From NCBI RefSeq assembly GCF_934307085.1, contig NZ_CAKRCF010000032.1, forward strand, positions 1 through 36,937: a DNA stretch of 36,937 nucleotides. The letters are read 5' to 3'. This document shows, one piece after another, positions 16,183-23,069 of the stretch (its first letter is position 1; the number at the start of each line of letters is the position of its first letter). Under the pieces are notes generated by a model that was not told the DNA's origin, made no database searches, and saw only the letters and a program-made list of their open reading frames with translations. A program made the position numbers and the translations under genes. The stretch is from an uncultured Anaerobutyricum sp. (GTDB lineage Bacteria; Bacillota; Clostridia; Lachnospirales; Lachnospiraceae).

Positions 16183-16301
16183 GAAAGGTAGAGTGCCCTA
16201 TTATACAATAAATGCGCCTTAGAGCAAGCTTAAACTGCGGTTGAGCAGTTTAAGTGCAGTGATACGAAGCATTTATTGTATAATAGGGCACTCTACCTTT
16301 C
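16183..16301 (-). repeat. Variable-arm palindrome, 33-bp perfect arms
   Basis: Arms 16183-16215 and 16269-16301 are perfect 33-bp complements (GAAAGGTAGAGTGCCCTATT...). The 53-nt loop has an inner 10-bp stem CTTAAACTGC/GCAGTTTAAG (16229-16238, 16245-16254). Read on the minus strand, it follows the family order: ACAGACGAA, arm, TTCGTATCACTGC, inner stem around TCAACC, GCTCTAAGGC, arm. Confidence 0.95.
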
Positions 16302-16338
16302 GTCTGTTTTGCCAACTCCAAAAATTCCCCACATCCTC

Positions 16339-16367
16339 TTGTTATTTAGCACAAATTTTGTTAAAAT
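16339..16367 (+). promoter_or_regulatory. Promoter of the CoA-transferase operon
   Basis: TTGTTA (16339-16344), 17 nt, then TAAAAT (16362-16367). The start would lie near 16374, about 65 nt before the gene. Confidence 0.65.
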
Positions 16368-16439
16368 AATGGTGAAAGAATTGGAAGATATGTCAGTATA
16401 ACTGGCGAACAGGAGAGAAATACAGAGGGGAGAAGAACG

Positions 16440-17780
16440 GTGTTAAAGGATTTTATGACTGAGTACAGACAAAAGCTTTGTACACCGGAAGAGGCGGTAG
16501 AAGTAGTAAAGAGTGGAGATTGGGTAGATTATACTAGCTCACTTGGAAAGCCGGTTCTTTTAGATAGGGCTCTTGCTAAGAGGAGAGACGAACTTTTTGA
16601 TGTAAAGATTCGCGGGAATCTTGTGGAGGGACCTATAGAGGTAGCGGAATGTGACGAGAGTCAGGAACATTTTGTCTATCATACATGGCATTGTTCTGCT
16701 TATGAGAGAAAGCTTTGTGACAGAGGATTATGCTATTATATTCCGATGGTATTTCACAATAATGCTGCATATTATAAGTATTTTTTAAATGTCAATGTAG
16801 TAATGGTCAGTGTTTCACCGATGGACAAGCATGGGTATTTTAATTATTCGGTAAATACCGGAGTGGCTGGACCAATCGTACAGAATGCGGATATTGTTAT
16901 TGTGGAAGTTAACGAACATATGCCGAAGATACACGGTGGATATGGAGAATGTATTCATGTGTCAGAAGTGGATTACATCGTGGAAGGAAAGCATGAACCT
17001 TTTATGACAGGCAAGCCATATGTGCCGTCTGAGATTGACCGAAAGATTGCACAGAATCTTCTGCCGTATATATGCGATGGAGCAACCCTGCAGCTTGGAA
17101 TTGGAAGTATGCCCAATGCTCTTGGAGAGCTGATAGCAGAGTCGGACCGCAAAGATCTCGGAATGCATACCGAGCTTTGTTCAGATGCATATCTGCATTT
17201 GTATAAGGCGGGCAAATTAACCAATAAAAAGAAGACTATTGACAGGGGAAAAGGCGTATTTGGTGTTGCCATCGGTTCTTCAGAACTTTATGAGTGGCTA
17301 GATGATAACCATGGCGTAGCGGCATATCCGCTTGAATATGTGAATCGTCCAGACGTCATTGCTCAGATTGACAATATGGTTTCTATTAATAGCTGTGTTT
17401 CTGTAGATTTATATGGGCAGGTATCGTCGGAGAGCTTTGGTGCAAGGCAGATTAGCGGTACCGGAGGACAGCTTGACTTTTTAATTGGAGCATCTTCAGC
17501 CAGAGGGGGTAAGGCATTTATCTGTATGAGCTCCACATATAAGGACAAAAGCGGACAGCTCTTTTCGAGGGTATTGCCGCAGTTTAACGGAGATATTATT
17601 ACTTCTCCGCGAAGTCAGGTATATTTTCTTGCAACTGAATATGGTATTATTAACATGGAGGGTCGTTCTACATGGGAGAGAGCAGAGGGATTGATATCCA
17701 TTGCTCACCCGAATTTCAGGGACGAACTCATCAAAGAAGCTGAAAAAAGAAAGATATGGCGGCGTTCCAATAAGAGGTAG
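16440..17780 (+). CDS. Acetyl-CoA hydrolase/transferase family CoA-transferase (butyryl-CoA:acetate or 4-hydroxybutyrate type)
   Basis: A 446-residue family I-type CoA-transferase related to butyryl-CoA:acetate and 4-hydroxybutyrate CoA-transferases. These move CoA between butyryl-CoA (or a related acyl-CoA) and acetate in the last step of butyrate formation. Signatures: APMDKHGYFNY-like VSPMDKHGYFNYSVN, IVEVNEHMPK, LQLGIGSMPNALGELIAESD, LGMHTELCSDA, and DLYGQVSSES, whose Glu331 is the likely catalytic residue forming the glutamyl-CoA intermediate. The tail RAEGLISIAHPNFRDELIKEAEK matches the family. The start is a GTG, chosen because GAGGGG lies 9 nt upstream; the in-frame ATG at 16455 is too far. 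The N-terminal half diverges from the classical butyryl enzymes as I know them, so the acyl substrate is uncertain. A DUF4867 gene follows by 27 nt, probably in the same operon. Confidence 0.85.
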   Translation: MLKDFMTEYRQKLCTPEEAVEVVKSGDWVDYTSSLGKPVLLDRALAKRRDELFDVKIRGNLVEGPIEVAECDESQEHFVYHTWHCSAYERKLCDRGLCYYIPMVFHNNAAYYKYFLNVNVVMVSVSPMDKHGYFNYSVNTGVAGPIVQNADIVIVEVNEHMPKIHGGYGECIHVSEVDYIVEGKHEPFMTGKPYVPSEIDRKIAQNLLPYICDGATLQLGIGSMPNALGELIAESDRKDLGMHTELCSDAYLHLYKAGKLTNKKKTIDRGKGVFGVAIGSSELYEWLDDNHGVAAYPLEYVNRPDVIAQIDNMVSINSCVSVDLYGQVSSESFGARQISGTGGQLDFLIGASSARGGKAFICMSSTYKDKSGQLFSRVLPQFNGDIITSPRSQVYFLATEYGIINMEGRSTWERAEGLISIAHPNFRDELIKEAEKRKIWRRSNKR

Positions 17781-17807
17781 CTGCTCACAAAGACAGGGGG
17801 ACTTATA

Positions 17808-18461
17808 ATGAAGGTGAAACAGGTAACAGATGCATCTTTCAAGAAGTATGGAAAGATTTTAACAGGAATTGATTTTACAGAAATCTATAATGTACTCGAA
17901 AAGATTGAGTATCCAGAGACAGTAGAATATGCAGCTTCCTTTGGACCATTAGAAGAACCAGATTTCCGCCAGAAAATTTCCAATACACTTTACGGAGAAC
18001 TTTCTGTAGAGATTGGATATTGCTGTGGACATAACAAAATGTTAAATGCATTAGAATATCATCGTTCTTCTGAAGTAAATGTTGCTGCAACTGATGTTAT
18101 TTTACTGTTAGGTCATCAGTCAGATATTACAGATGATTTCAAATATAATACTGCGCAGTTAGAAGCATTCTTCGTTCCAGGAGGAACCGCAGTAGAACTG
18201 TATGCCACAACACTTCATTACACACCAATAGGAACAAAAGAGAATGATTATGCATTTAAGACAGGAGTTATTTTACCATTTGGAACAAACTTCCCACTTG
18301 GGGTAACACTCGGAGCAGAAGCAGAAGAAGAAAAACTCCCAGAAGAAAAGTTACTTTTCGCTAAGAATAAATGGCTCATTGCCCACAAAGAAGGCGGGGA
18401 AGAAGGAGCATTTATCGGACTCACAGGAAAAAATATTTCAGCGGATGATTTGGAAATTTAA
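17808..18461 (+). CDS. DUF4867 family protein (cupin-like)
   Basis: A 217-residue soluble protein that I match to DUF4867, a cupin/ureidoglycolate-lyase-like fold of unknown function common in clostridia. Visible features are a hydrophobic beta-rich core with GHNKMLNALEYHRSSEVNVAATDVILLLGHQSDI (His and Glu at places typical of cupin metal ligands) and FFVPGGTAVELYATTLHYTPI. No signal peptide or membrane helix is seen. GGGGG precedes the ATG and only 27 nt separate it from the CoA-transferase, so the two probably share a message. A metabolic role next to acyl-CoA chemistry is inference only. Confidence 0.7.
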   Translation: MKVKQVTDASFKKYGKILTGIDFTEIYNVLEKIEYPETVEYAASFGPLEEPDFRQKISNTLYGELSVEIGYCCGHNKMLNALEYHRSSEVNVAATDVILLLGHQSDITDDFKYNTAQLEAFFVPGGTAVELYATTLHYTPIGTKENDYAFKTGVILPFGTNFPLGVTLGAEAEEEKLPEEKLLFAKNKWLIAHKEGGEEGAFIGLTGKNISADDLEI

Positions 18462-18471
18462 TTAGACAGAC

Positions 18472-18588
18472 GAAGTCAAAAAAGGTCAATATGTAAAAAT
18501 GCTTCGTATCATTGCGCTCATAATGCTCAATCGCATTATGAGCTTGCTTAAAGGCGCATTTTTTATATATTGACCTTTTCTTGACTTC
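18472..18588 (+). repeat. Variable-arm palindrome, slightly decayed arms
   Basis: Arms 18472-18502 and 18556-18588 (GAAGTCAAAAAAGGTCAATA...) pair with one substitution and two single-base gaps. The flank ACAGACGAA (18466-18474) is present. The loop TTCGTATCATTGC, inner stem CTCATAATGC/GCATTATGAG around TCAATC, and GCTTAAAGGC match the copies at 16183 and 35221. Confidence 0.92.
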
Positions 18589-18659
18589 TGCCGAATTTAA
18601 AATAATTTATCCTTTTTCAGTGGTGTCCTATAGATGGGGAGGATGTCACCTAATATAAC

Positions 18660-18823
18660 CCTAGATTATGTTTGAAAAATCAAAAGACAATCTCCCCTCT
18701 AATTTGCGGCACATTTTGCCTTTATTCAATTGATGCAGCCTGTTATGCTGTCTTCATTCAGACGAAAGCTTCCATAAATTGTGATGCATATCTTGCAGAA
18801 AGTATTTTTCAAATATGTTCGAG
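18660..18823. repeat. Diverged copy of the 169-bp inverted-repeat element
   Basis: The left end CTAGATTATGTTTGAAAAAT and right end AGTATTTTTCAAATATGTTC match the termini of the 22451 copy with several changes. The interior (TTTGCGGCACATTTTGCCTT..., GCATATCTTGCAGAAAG) is collinear with it. It lies immediately upstream of the metallophosphoesterase gene. Confidence 0.8.
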
Positions 18824-18913
18824 TCAGAATCCTGGAATATTTCACTTTCAGGAGTTGTCTGTCTGTTCAAAAAATTAAATCAAACAATTTTTCAGAGAGG
18901 AGCCAAAATTATT

Positions 18914-19543
18914 ATGCGATATTATATTTCGGATTTGCATTTTTTTCACGAAAGTCTAAACACACAGATGGACTATCGTGGATTTAAAGATGCAGCCCAG
19001 ATGAATGCCTATATGATAAAACAGTGGAATAGCAGAGTCCGTCCCAAAGATGAGGTCGTGATTCTTGGTGATTTTTCTGTGGGAAAGGCAAAAGAAACAA
19101 ATGAAGTGTTAAGACAGCTTAATGGTACACTTTATATGATAAAAGGAAATCATGACAGTTATCTAAAGGATAGCGAGTTCAACAAAGAACGCTTTGTCTG
19201 GATAAAACCATACGCTGAAATGCATGATAACCGTCGAAAAGTGGTTTTATCCCACTATCCGATATTCTGTTATAATGGACAGTATCGAAGGAATAAAAAG
19301 GGAGAACCACTTACATATATGCTCTATGGTCATGTGCATGACACACTTGATGAACAGCTTGTGCGGCAGTTCTGCCAGATTACGAGGGAGACAAAAAGAC
19401 AGAGTAAATATGATGAAAAACCGATGTCGATTCCTTGTAATATGATTAATTGCTTTTGCATGTATTCAGACTACATCCCCTTAACTTTAGATGAATGGAT
19501 AAAGTACTATTTAATTCATTGTGACTTTATCACCGAGGGTTGA
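18914..19543 (+). CDS. Metallophosphoesterase family protein
   Basis: A 209-residue calcineurin-like phosphoesterase. The metal-binding motifs are complete: DLHFFH (Asp7, His9), VVILGDFSVG, GNHD, LSHYP and LYGHVHD, giving the two-metal site. The family includes phosphodiesterases and phosphatases acting on nucleotides or lipids; the substrate here is unknown. The start at 18914 is chosen over a longer frame at 18815 because GAGAGGAG lies just upstream and the extra N-terminus would be encoded by the repeat element at 18660-18823. The last residues CDFITEG and the stop codon lie in sequence that matches the conserved loop of the variable-arm palindromes, so the C-terminus appears to derive from an inserted or captured element. 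Confidence 0.88.
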   Translation: MRYYISDLHFFHESLNTQMDYRGFKDAAQMNAYMIKQWNSRVRPKDEVVILGDFSVGKAKETNEVLRQLNGTLYMIKGNHDSYLKDSEFNKERFVWIKPYAEMHDNRRKVVLSHYPIFCYNGQYRRNKKGEPLTYMLYGHVHDTLDEQLVRQFCQITRETKRQSKYDEKPMSIPCNMINCFCMYSDYIPLTLDEWIKYYLIHCDFITEG

Positions 19544-19605
19544 ATGTTCACATACAATTCTCATCCTAAAGCCACAGATTTTCTCCATCTAAATTAATTC
19601 ATTCC
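19510..19605 (+). repeat. Decayed variable-arm palindrome overlapping the end of the phosphoesterase gene
   Basis: GTGACTTTATCACCGAGGGT-TGAATGTTC...CTCATCC...GCCACAGAT follows the loop order of the 15733 copy (GTGACTTTAGTCGC...GGTTGAATGTTC...GCATCC...GGCCACAAAT). The arms on either side no longer pair. The phosphoesterase stop codon TGA (19541-19543) is inside the GGTTGAATG motif. Confidence 0.65.
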
Positions 19606-19620
19606 AAATACATCCAACGC

Positions 19621-19661
19621 ACAGAAGGGACTGTTTTTGGTGCGACAGCCCCTTCGTCTGT
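19621..19661. terminator. Bidirectional hairpin carrying the family flank
   Basis: ACAGAAGGGACTGT (19621-19634) pairs with ACAGCCCCTTCGTCTGT (19645-19661), loop TTTTGGTGCG. On the minus strand it begins ACAGACGAA, the flank of the variable-arm family, so it looks like a miniature copy with 11-bp arms. It lies between convergent genes and could terminate both. Confidence 0.6.
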
Positions 19662-19675
19662 TAGACTTAAATGAA

Positions 19676-20032
19676 TTAGTCCAGAAAATGTACCCAATCC
19701 ATTATCATTTCATCTATATTTTCATAGAGCTTATCCATCTGATGTTCATCAGGATTTTCCACAAAAATTCCACCAGTACATAAAACTCTCTGTCCGGTCT
19801 TTTTACAGAGATTTTCTGCAATATATGGACAGAATAAATCTTCTGGGTTATCTACGTCTGTGATGACGGAAGTCTCGCATTCTACAGGATCGGTGTCAGG
19901 AACTGGTGTGGAAAAAGCAGTGCAGCCGAGACGGTTTTCTCCGCCGCAGGTAAGAAGTACATGGAGATCATCGCCTACTGGAGTAATGTCCATCTGAATA
20001 GAAGTGAATAGTAAAACTCTGTGAAATTTCAT
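19676..20032 (-). CDS. Small acidic protein, possibly LpdD-like
   Basis: A 118-residue soluble protein. The pattern VGDDLHVLLTCGGENRLGCTAFSTPVP, TSVITDVDNPEDLFCPYIAENLCKKTGQRVLCTGGIFVENPDEHQMDKLYENIDEMI resembles the small LpdD-like domain. LpdD accompanies UbiD-type hydroxyarylic decarboxylases as a prenylated-flavin chaperone or small subunit. I base this on overall pattern, not on a catalytic motif, so it is tentative. No UbiD or UbiX gene is in the window. An AAAGGA ribosome site precedes the ATG on the minus strand. It is convergent with the metallophosphoesterase gene, and the shared hairpin at 19621-19661 separates them. Alternative: an uncharacterised clostridial protein. Confidence 0.6.
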   Translation of the reverse strand: MKFHRVLLFTSIQMDITPVGDDLHVLLTCGGENRLGCTAFSTPVPDTDPVECETSVITDVDNPEDLFCPYIAENLCKKTGQRVLCTGGIFVENPDEHQMDKLYENIDEMIMDWVHFLD

Positions 20033-20381
20033 AAGTAAATCCTTTCATTTATAAATATTGTGTATTGTTTCAGCTTATAGAAGCTAAAGTTTCTTGTTTT
20101 TTAAGTATGCCGATATATTTAAATATCATTAGTGTTTTTGTAGTTTATTTTGTTGTGTGATTGACAATTCAATTTAACTGTTTTTATTATAACTTTCCCT
20201 GGAAATGTCCACAAGGGAAATATATGTTACAAATATATTAAATTTTTGTGTGCATTTTTTAATAAAGTATGATAAGATAGTAGCGGTGTTGTTTGCAATG
20301 GCATTTTAGAAAAAAGATAAAAAATATGTAATTATCGAAGAAATACTATAGAAAGTAGCAAGAGGGAGTGTTAGAAAAAAT
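20033..20381. other. AT-rich divergent promoter region
   Basis: No gene is seen. It separates the minus-strand LpdD-like gene from the plus-strand NlpC/P60 gene. A candidate plus-strand promoter is TTGTGT (20246-20251), 16 nt, TATGAT (20268-20273). No strong dyad is visible. Confidence 0.45.
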
Positions 20382-21182
20382 ATGGATACATATCAACGTA
20401 TAGGAAAAAGAGTTCTCTTTTTTACTGTCTTTTTTATGGCGGTATTGCTGTTTTTAGGGAAGGGCAGTGTACAGGCAAAGAGTAAAAAGGTTACGTTAAA
20501 CAGGACAACAGTTACAGCTTATAAGGGAATGGCACCGATAAAGCTCAAAGTAAGGAATATAAGAAAGGGAAGAAAGGTAGACTGGACATCCTCAAAAAAA
20601 TCAGTTGTACAAGTTTTAGAGAATGGAACACTTTTATTCTGTGGAAAAGGAAATGCGATTGTCCAGGCAAAGGTTGGAACAAAGAAATTTAAATGTATCG
20701 TATCTGTATGCAGTAAAAAGGCATATAAAGCAGTAGAAAAAGCAAAGAGTTATCATAAAGCAAGAAATATGAGATATAGTCAGGGCAACCGGATGGGTAA
20801 GCGTTCTGCGGATTGTAGTTCTTTTTGTGGCAGATGTTATCTTCCACAGGGAATTACGATGGGAGGAACAAAATCCTGGTGTAATACTGCGGCCGGTATG
20901 GCACTGTGGTCTACTAAGAAGGGTAAAGTAGTAGCAAACAGGGGAGTGTCAATAAGAGAGACAAAGCTTTTGCCGGGAGATTTGGTATTTTATAAAAAGG
21001 GACATAATGGAAGATATAAAAATATTTATCATGTAGAAATTTTTGTAGGATATGAATGGAAAAATGGTCATTTGGTAGGTTATACGATGTCTTCAATTAC
21101 TGGAAATTATCCATCTATTTTAAAGAGAGATTACACTTCCAGAAAGGGAAGAGTTGCACAGATTGCCAGACCGGCAAAATAG
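20382..21182 (+). CDS. Secreted NlpC/P60-type peptidase with Big2-like domain
   Basis: A 266-residue exported protein. A signal peptide (about 1-32, ending VQA) precedes a bacterial Ig-like (Big2) domain (about 36-110: VTLNRTTVTAYKGMAPIKLK..VDWTSSKKSVVQV..GTLLFCGKGNAIVQAKVGTKKFKC). The rest is an NlpC/P60-like papain fold: Cys145 in SADCSSFCGR, LLPGDLVFYKK, and His217 in YHVEIFVGY, the Cys-His pair expected for a cell-wall endopeptidase or amidase. The DCSSF context is typical of NlpC/P60. It probably cleaves peptidoglycan stem peptides or a related amide, with the Ig domain aiding wall attachment. Basic overall (many Lys/Arg). AGAGGGAG lies upstream of the ATG. A clear terminator follows. 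Confidence 0.82.
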   Translation: MDTYQRIGKRVLFFTVFFMAVLLFLGKGSVQAKSKKVTLNRTTVTAYKGMAPIKLKVRNIRKGRKVDWTSSKKSVVQVLENGTLLFCGKGNAIVQAKVGTKKFKCIVSVCSKKAYKAVEKAKSYHKARNMRYSQGNRMGKRSADCSSFCGRCYLPQGITMGGTKSWCNTAAGMALWSTKKGKVVANRGVSIRETKLLPGDLVFYKKGHNGRYKNIYHVEIFVGYEWKNGHLVGYTMSSITGNYPSILKRDYTSRKGRVAQIARPAK

Positions 21183-21189
21183 AAAAAAT

Positions 21190-21228
21190 AAGGCAGGGAA
21201 ATTACAAATAGAATCTCCCTGCCTTTTA
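21190..21228 (+). terminator. Terminator after the NlpC/P60 gene
   Basis: AAGGCAGGGA (21190-21199) pairs perfectly with TCCCTGCCTT (21216-21225) and ends in TTTT. The stem is GC-rich and stable. Confidence 0.8.
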
Positions 21229-21260
21229 AATATACTTCTGAGATTTTTTGCTAGTTGTGC

Positions 21261-21286
21261 TTAGAGCATTTTTCAAAGATGCTCTA
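21261..21286. repeat. Mini inverted repeat with ends of the 169-bp element
   Basis: TTAGAGCATTTTTCAAAGAT followed by GCTCTAG forms a TAGAGCA/TGCTCTA dyad around TTTTTCAAAGA. It looks like the two ends of the 169-bp element joined with its interior deleted. Confidence 0.6.
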
Positions 21287-21389
21287 GAATTTTAGTGGTA
21301 TACGTGTATCATTACATTAAATAAGTCGACAAAATATTTGTATAAAACCTTATATAATCAGATACAGAAAAAATCTGCAGTATATCAGA

Positions 21390-22352
21390 TTACTTTTTGC
21401 AGGACATTTCTGCCATGTCATAGAGAACCTGAATGGTTTCATCGTGTCCGTAGAAAAATGTGTTTACGCACAAATCATAGTTACCGGCATACCCCCACTG
21501 ACGGCCGGTATAATACTGATAATAATTTTTACGTTCCTGATCCATGGTTTTAACCTTTGCAGAAGCCGTCTTGTAATCACAGGAAGCAATGCCCATCTCA
21601 TATTTGACTCTCTCTTTAAATGGAGCAGATAAGAAAATGGAGAGATGAGGAATGTGGTTGTTAGTGAGAACAACATCAGCGCAACGTCCCATGATAATGC
21701 AGCTTTCCTGTCCTGCCATTTCGCAGATTAAATTACTTTGTGTAAAGAACAGCATATCTGATTGAGTAGAAAAGAATTTTTTAGAAGCCTTTCCAATACT
21801 GCTTAAAATTCCACGGTTGCTACCAGAACTATCGATGCCATAGTCGGTAACATTTTTAGAATTTAACCCCATTCGGTCACAGGCAAGATGGATAATCTCT
21901 TTATCGTAGTAAGCGATACCAAGACGCTGTGCCAGCTCAAATCCAATAGTATGCCCACCAGTTCCAAACTGTCTGCTGATACAGATAATCAGCTTGTTGT
22001 CAGAAGAAAAACGGCGAGAGGCAACGGCATCATTGTTGTCGATGCTATGTGGTAAAATGATTGCAGGATTGTAAGCAAGAATGTCTTTTTCCAGTTCAAC
22101 ATATTCTTGTTTTAACGGAGCAGCTTTTTCTTCATCTTTGATTGTTCCAATCATATTGGCAATCAAGGTCATCTCGTTTTTAAGAAAATACTCTCTATTT
22201 ATCTTGAGGGAATCAATAATTTTCTCTAATGCGAACGATGGACTGGAAGGAAACACACGTCCTAAAGTGCTGCCAGTTGTCTCGTAAACTTTTTTGTCCA
22301 GGTTGTAAAGCCGGGCGGCTATATTTCGTTCCTGTTCATCCGTTTTTTTCAT
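21390..22352 (-). CDS. Cytidylate kinase-like family protein
   Basis: A 320-residue protein of the cytidylate-kinase-like (AAA_26-type) family. After an N-terminal helical region of about 115 residues comes the P-loop-like LIICISRQFGTGGHTIG (about 121-137), then ELAQRLGIAYYDKEIIHLA, CIIMGRCADVVL and LSIFLSAPFKERVKYEM. The last resembles the substrate and lid regions of CMP kinases. The substrate is not known for this family, and the true cmk is a shorter, distinct protein. The long N-terminal extension is unusual compared with the ~200-residue members. The start has an ideal ribosome site on the minus strand (AGAGGAGG). It is convergent with the NlpC/P60 gene. Confidence 0.8.
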   Translation of the reverse strand: MKKTDEQERNIAARLYNLDKKVYETTGSTLGRVFPSSPSFALEKIIDSLKINREYFLKNEMTLIANMIGTIKDEEKAAPLKQEYVELEKDILAYNPAIILPHSIDNNDAVASRRFSSDNKLIICISRQFGTGGHTIGFELAQRLGIAYYDKEIIHLACDRMGLNSKNVTDYGIDSSGSNRGILSSIGKASKKFFSTQSDMLFFTQSNLICEMAGQESCIIMGRCADVVLTNNHIPHLSIFLSAPFKERVKYEMGIASCDYKTASAKVKTMDQERKNYYQYYTGRQWGYAGNYDLCVNTFFYGHDETIQVLYDMAEMSCKK

Positions 22353-22450
22353 AGTATAACCTCCTCTTTGCTACATCTATATGTTAATTATACTATACTA
22401 CATTTTTTGAAAAAATTACAGCAATTCACATATGTAAAAATGAAAAAATG

Positions 22451-22619
22451 TCTAGAGCATGTTTGAAAAATCATTCCAGCAACCTGCACACCTCAATTTA
22501 CGGTATATTTTGCCTTCATTCAGTTGCCGTAGCCCACTACGCCGCCCTCATTCAGGCGAAATCTCCCGCAAATTGCGACGCACATCTTGTAGAAAGCATT
22601 TTTCAAACACGCTCTAGAA
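22451..22619. repeat. 169-bp element with 21-bp terminal inverted repeats
   Basis: Termini TCTAGAGCATGTTTGAAAAA (22451 on) and its near-perfect inverse ending CACGCTCTAGA at 22619 (one mismatch in 21). The interior is unusually GC-rich for this DNA (GTTGCCGTAGCCC, CGCCGCCCTCATTCAGGCGA). A near-identical copy occupies 36785 to the window end, and a diverged one 18660-18823. No transposase frame is present, so it resembles a MITE or a REP-like structured element. Confidence 0.9.
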
Positions 22620-22650
22620 CGTAACTGTTTTGGAAGGAGATAAGCTGATA

Positions 22651-22713
22651 ATGACAGATATCTGTTTTTATGGAAAGAGATTCATATCGTTATCTAATAA
22701 TTCTTTAATGTAA
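22651..22713 (+). CDS. Possible 20-residue peptide or leader frame
   Basis: ATG 22651 opens MTDICFYGKRFISLSNNSLM, ending at TAA 22711. The ribosome site GGAAGGAG is 12 nt upstream, unexpectedly good for intergenic DNA. The start overlaps the perfect palindrome ACAGATATCTGT. It lies just before the CxC protein gene. Coding potential cannot be judged at this length. Confidence 0.2.
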   Translation: MTDICFYGKRFISLSNNSLM

Positions 22714-22770
22714 AGAACATATGATGAAAAATGATTATGAAAAATAAATAAAAGAAAGGAAGCATGAAAC

Positions 22771-22968
22771 ATGAAAATTCGATTAAATGAAAATGAAAAA
22801 ATTGTAAAAGTAGTAAAAGAGGGCTTAAAAAAGAAAAATGGCTATTGTCCATGCCGTCTGGAAATGAATGAGGATACGAAATGTATGTGTAAGGAATTTC
22901 GTGAGCAGATTGCAGATGAAAATTTTGAAGGCTATTGTCATTGCAGACTCTATTATAAAGAAAAATAA
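22771..22968 (+). CDS. Ferredoxin-thioredoxin reductase catalytic-domain-like protein
   Basis: A 65-residue protein with three CxC motifs: CPC (26-28), CMC (38-40) and CHC (56-58). The terminal CHC and first CPC match the catalytic beta subunit of ferredoxin-thioredoxin reductase, which carries a [4Fe-4S] cluster next to a redox-active disulfide. The spacing here (9 and 15 residues between motifs) differs from the plant-type CPC-x16-CPC-x8-CHC. No partner variable subunit, ferredoxin or thioredoxin gene is adjacent. It may reduce a dedicated disulfide partner with ferredoxin electrons, sensible in an anaerobe, but this is inference. AAAGGAAG precedes the ATG. Confidence 0.8.
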   Translation: MKIRLNENEKIVKVVKEGLKKKNGYCPCRLEMNEDTKCMCKEFREQIADENFEGYCHCRLYYKEK

Positions 22969-23069
22969 AGCGTCAAAAGATAGAGATTAAAAAGGATAGT
23001 AAAAAAATGAGAGTCAGGAAAATAAGATAGATAAGAGATAATAAAAGGAGAAAAAATAAAAAAGTCATA

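Larger units (their letters stand above)
22353..22770. other. Divergent intergenic region containing a repeat element
   Basis: The centre is the 169-bp inverted-repeat element (22451-22619). Left of it is the promoter region of the minus-strand kinase-like gene. Right of it a very short frame with a good ribosome site is listed separately. No other gene is visible. Confidence 0.5.

Noticed and set aside
18815..18913. Longer N-terminus for the metallophosphoesterase
   Set aside because: The extra 33 codons begin in the end of the repeat at 18660-18823, and the internal ATG at 18914 has the ribosome site and the conserved first strand.
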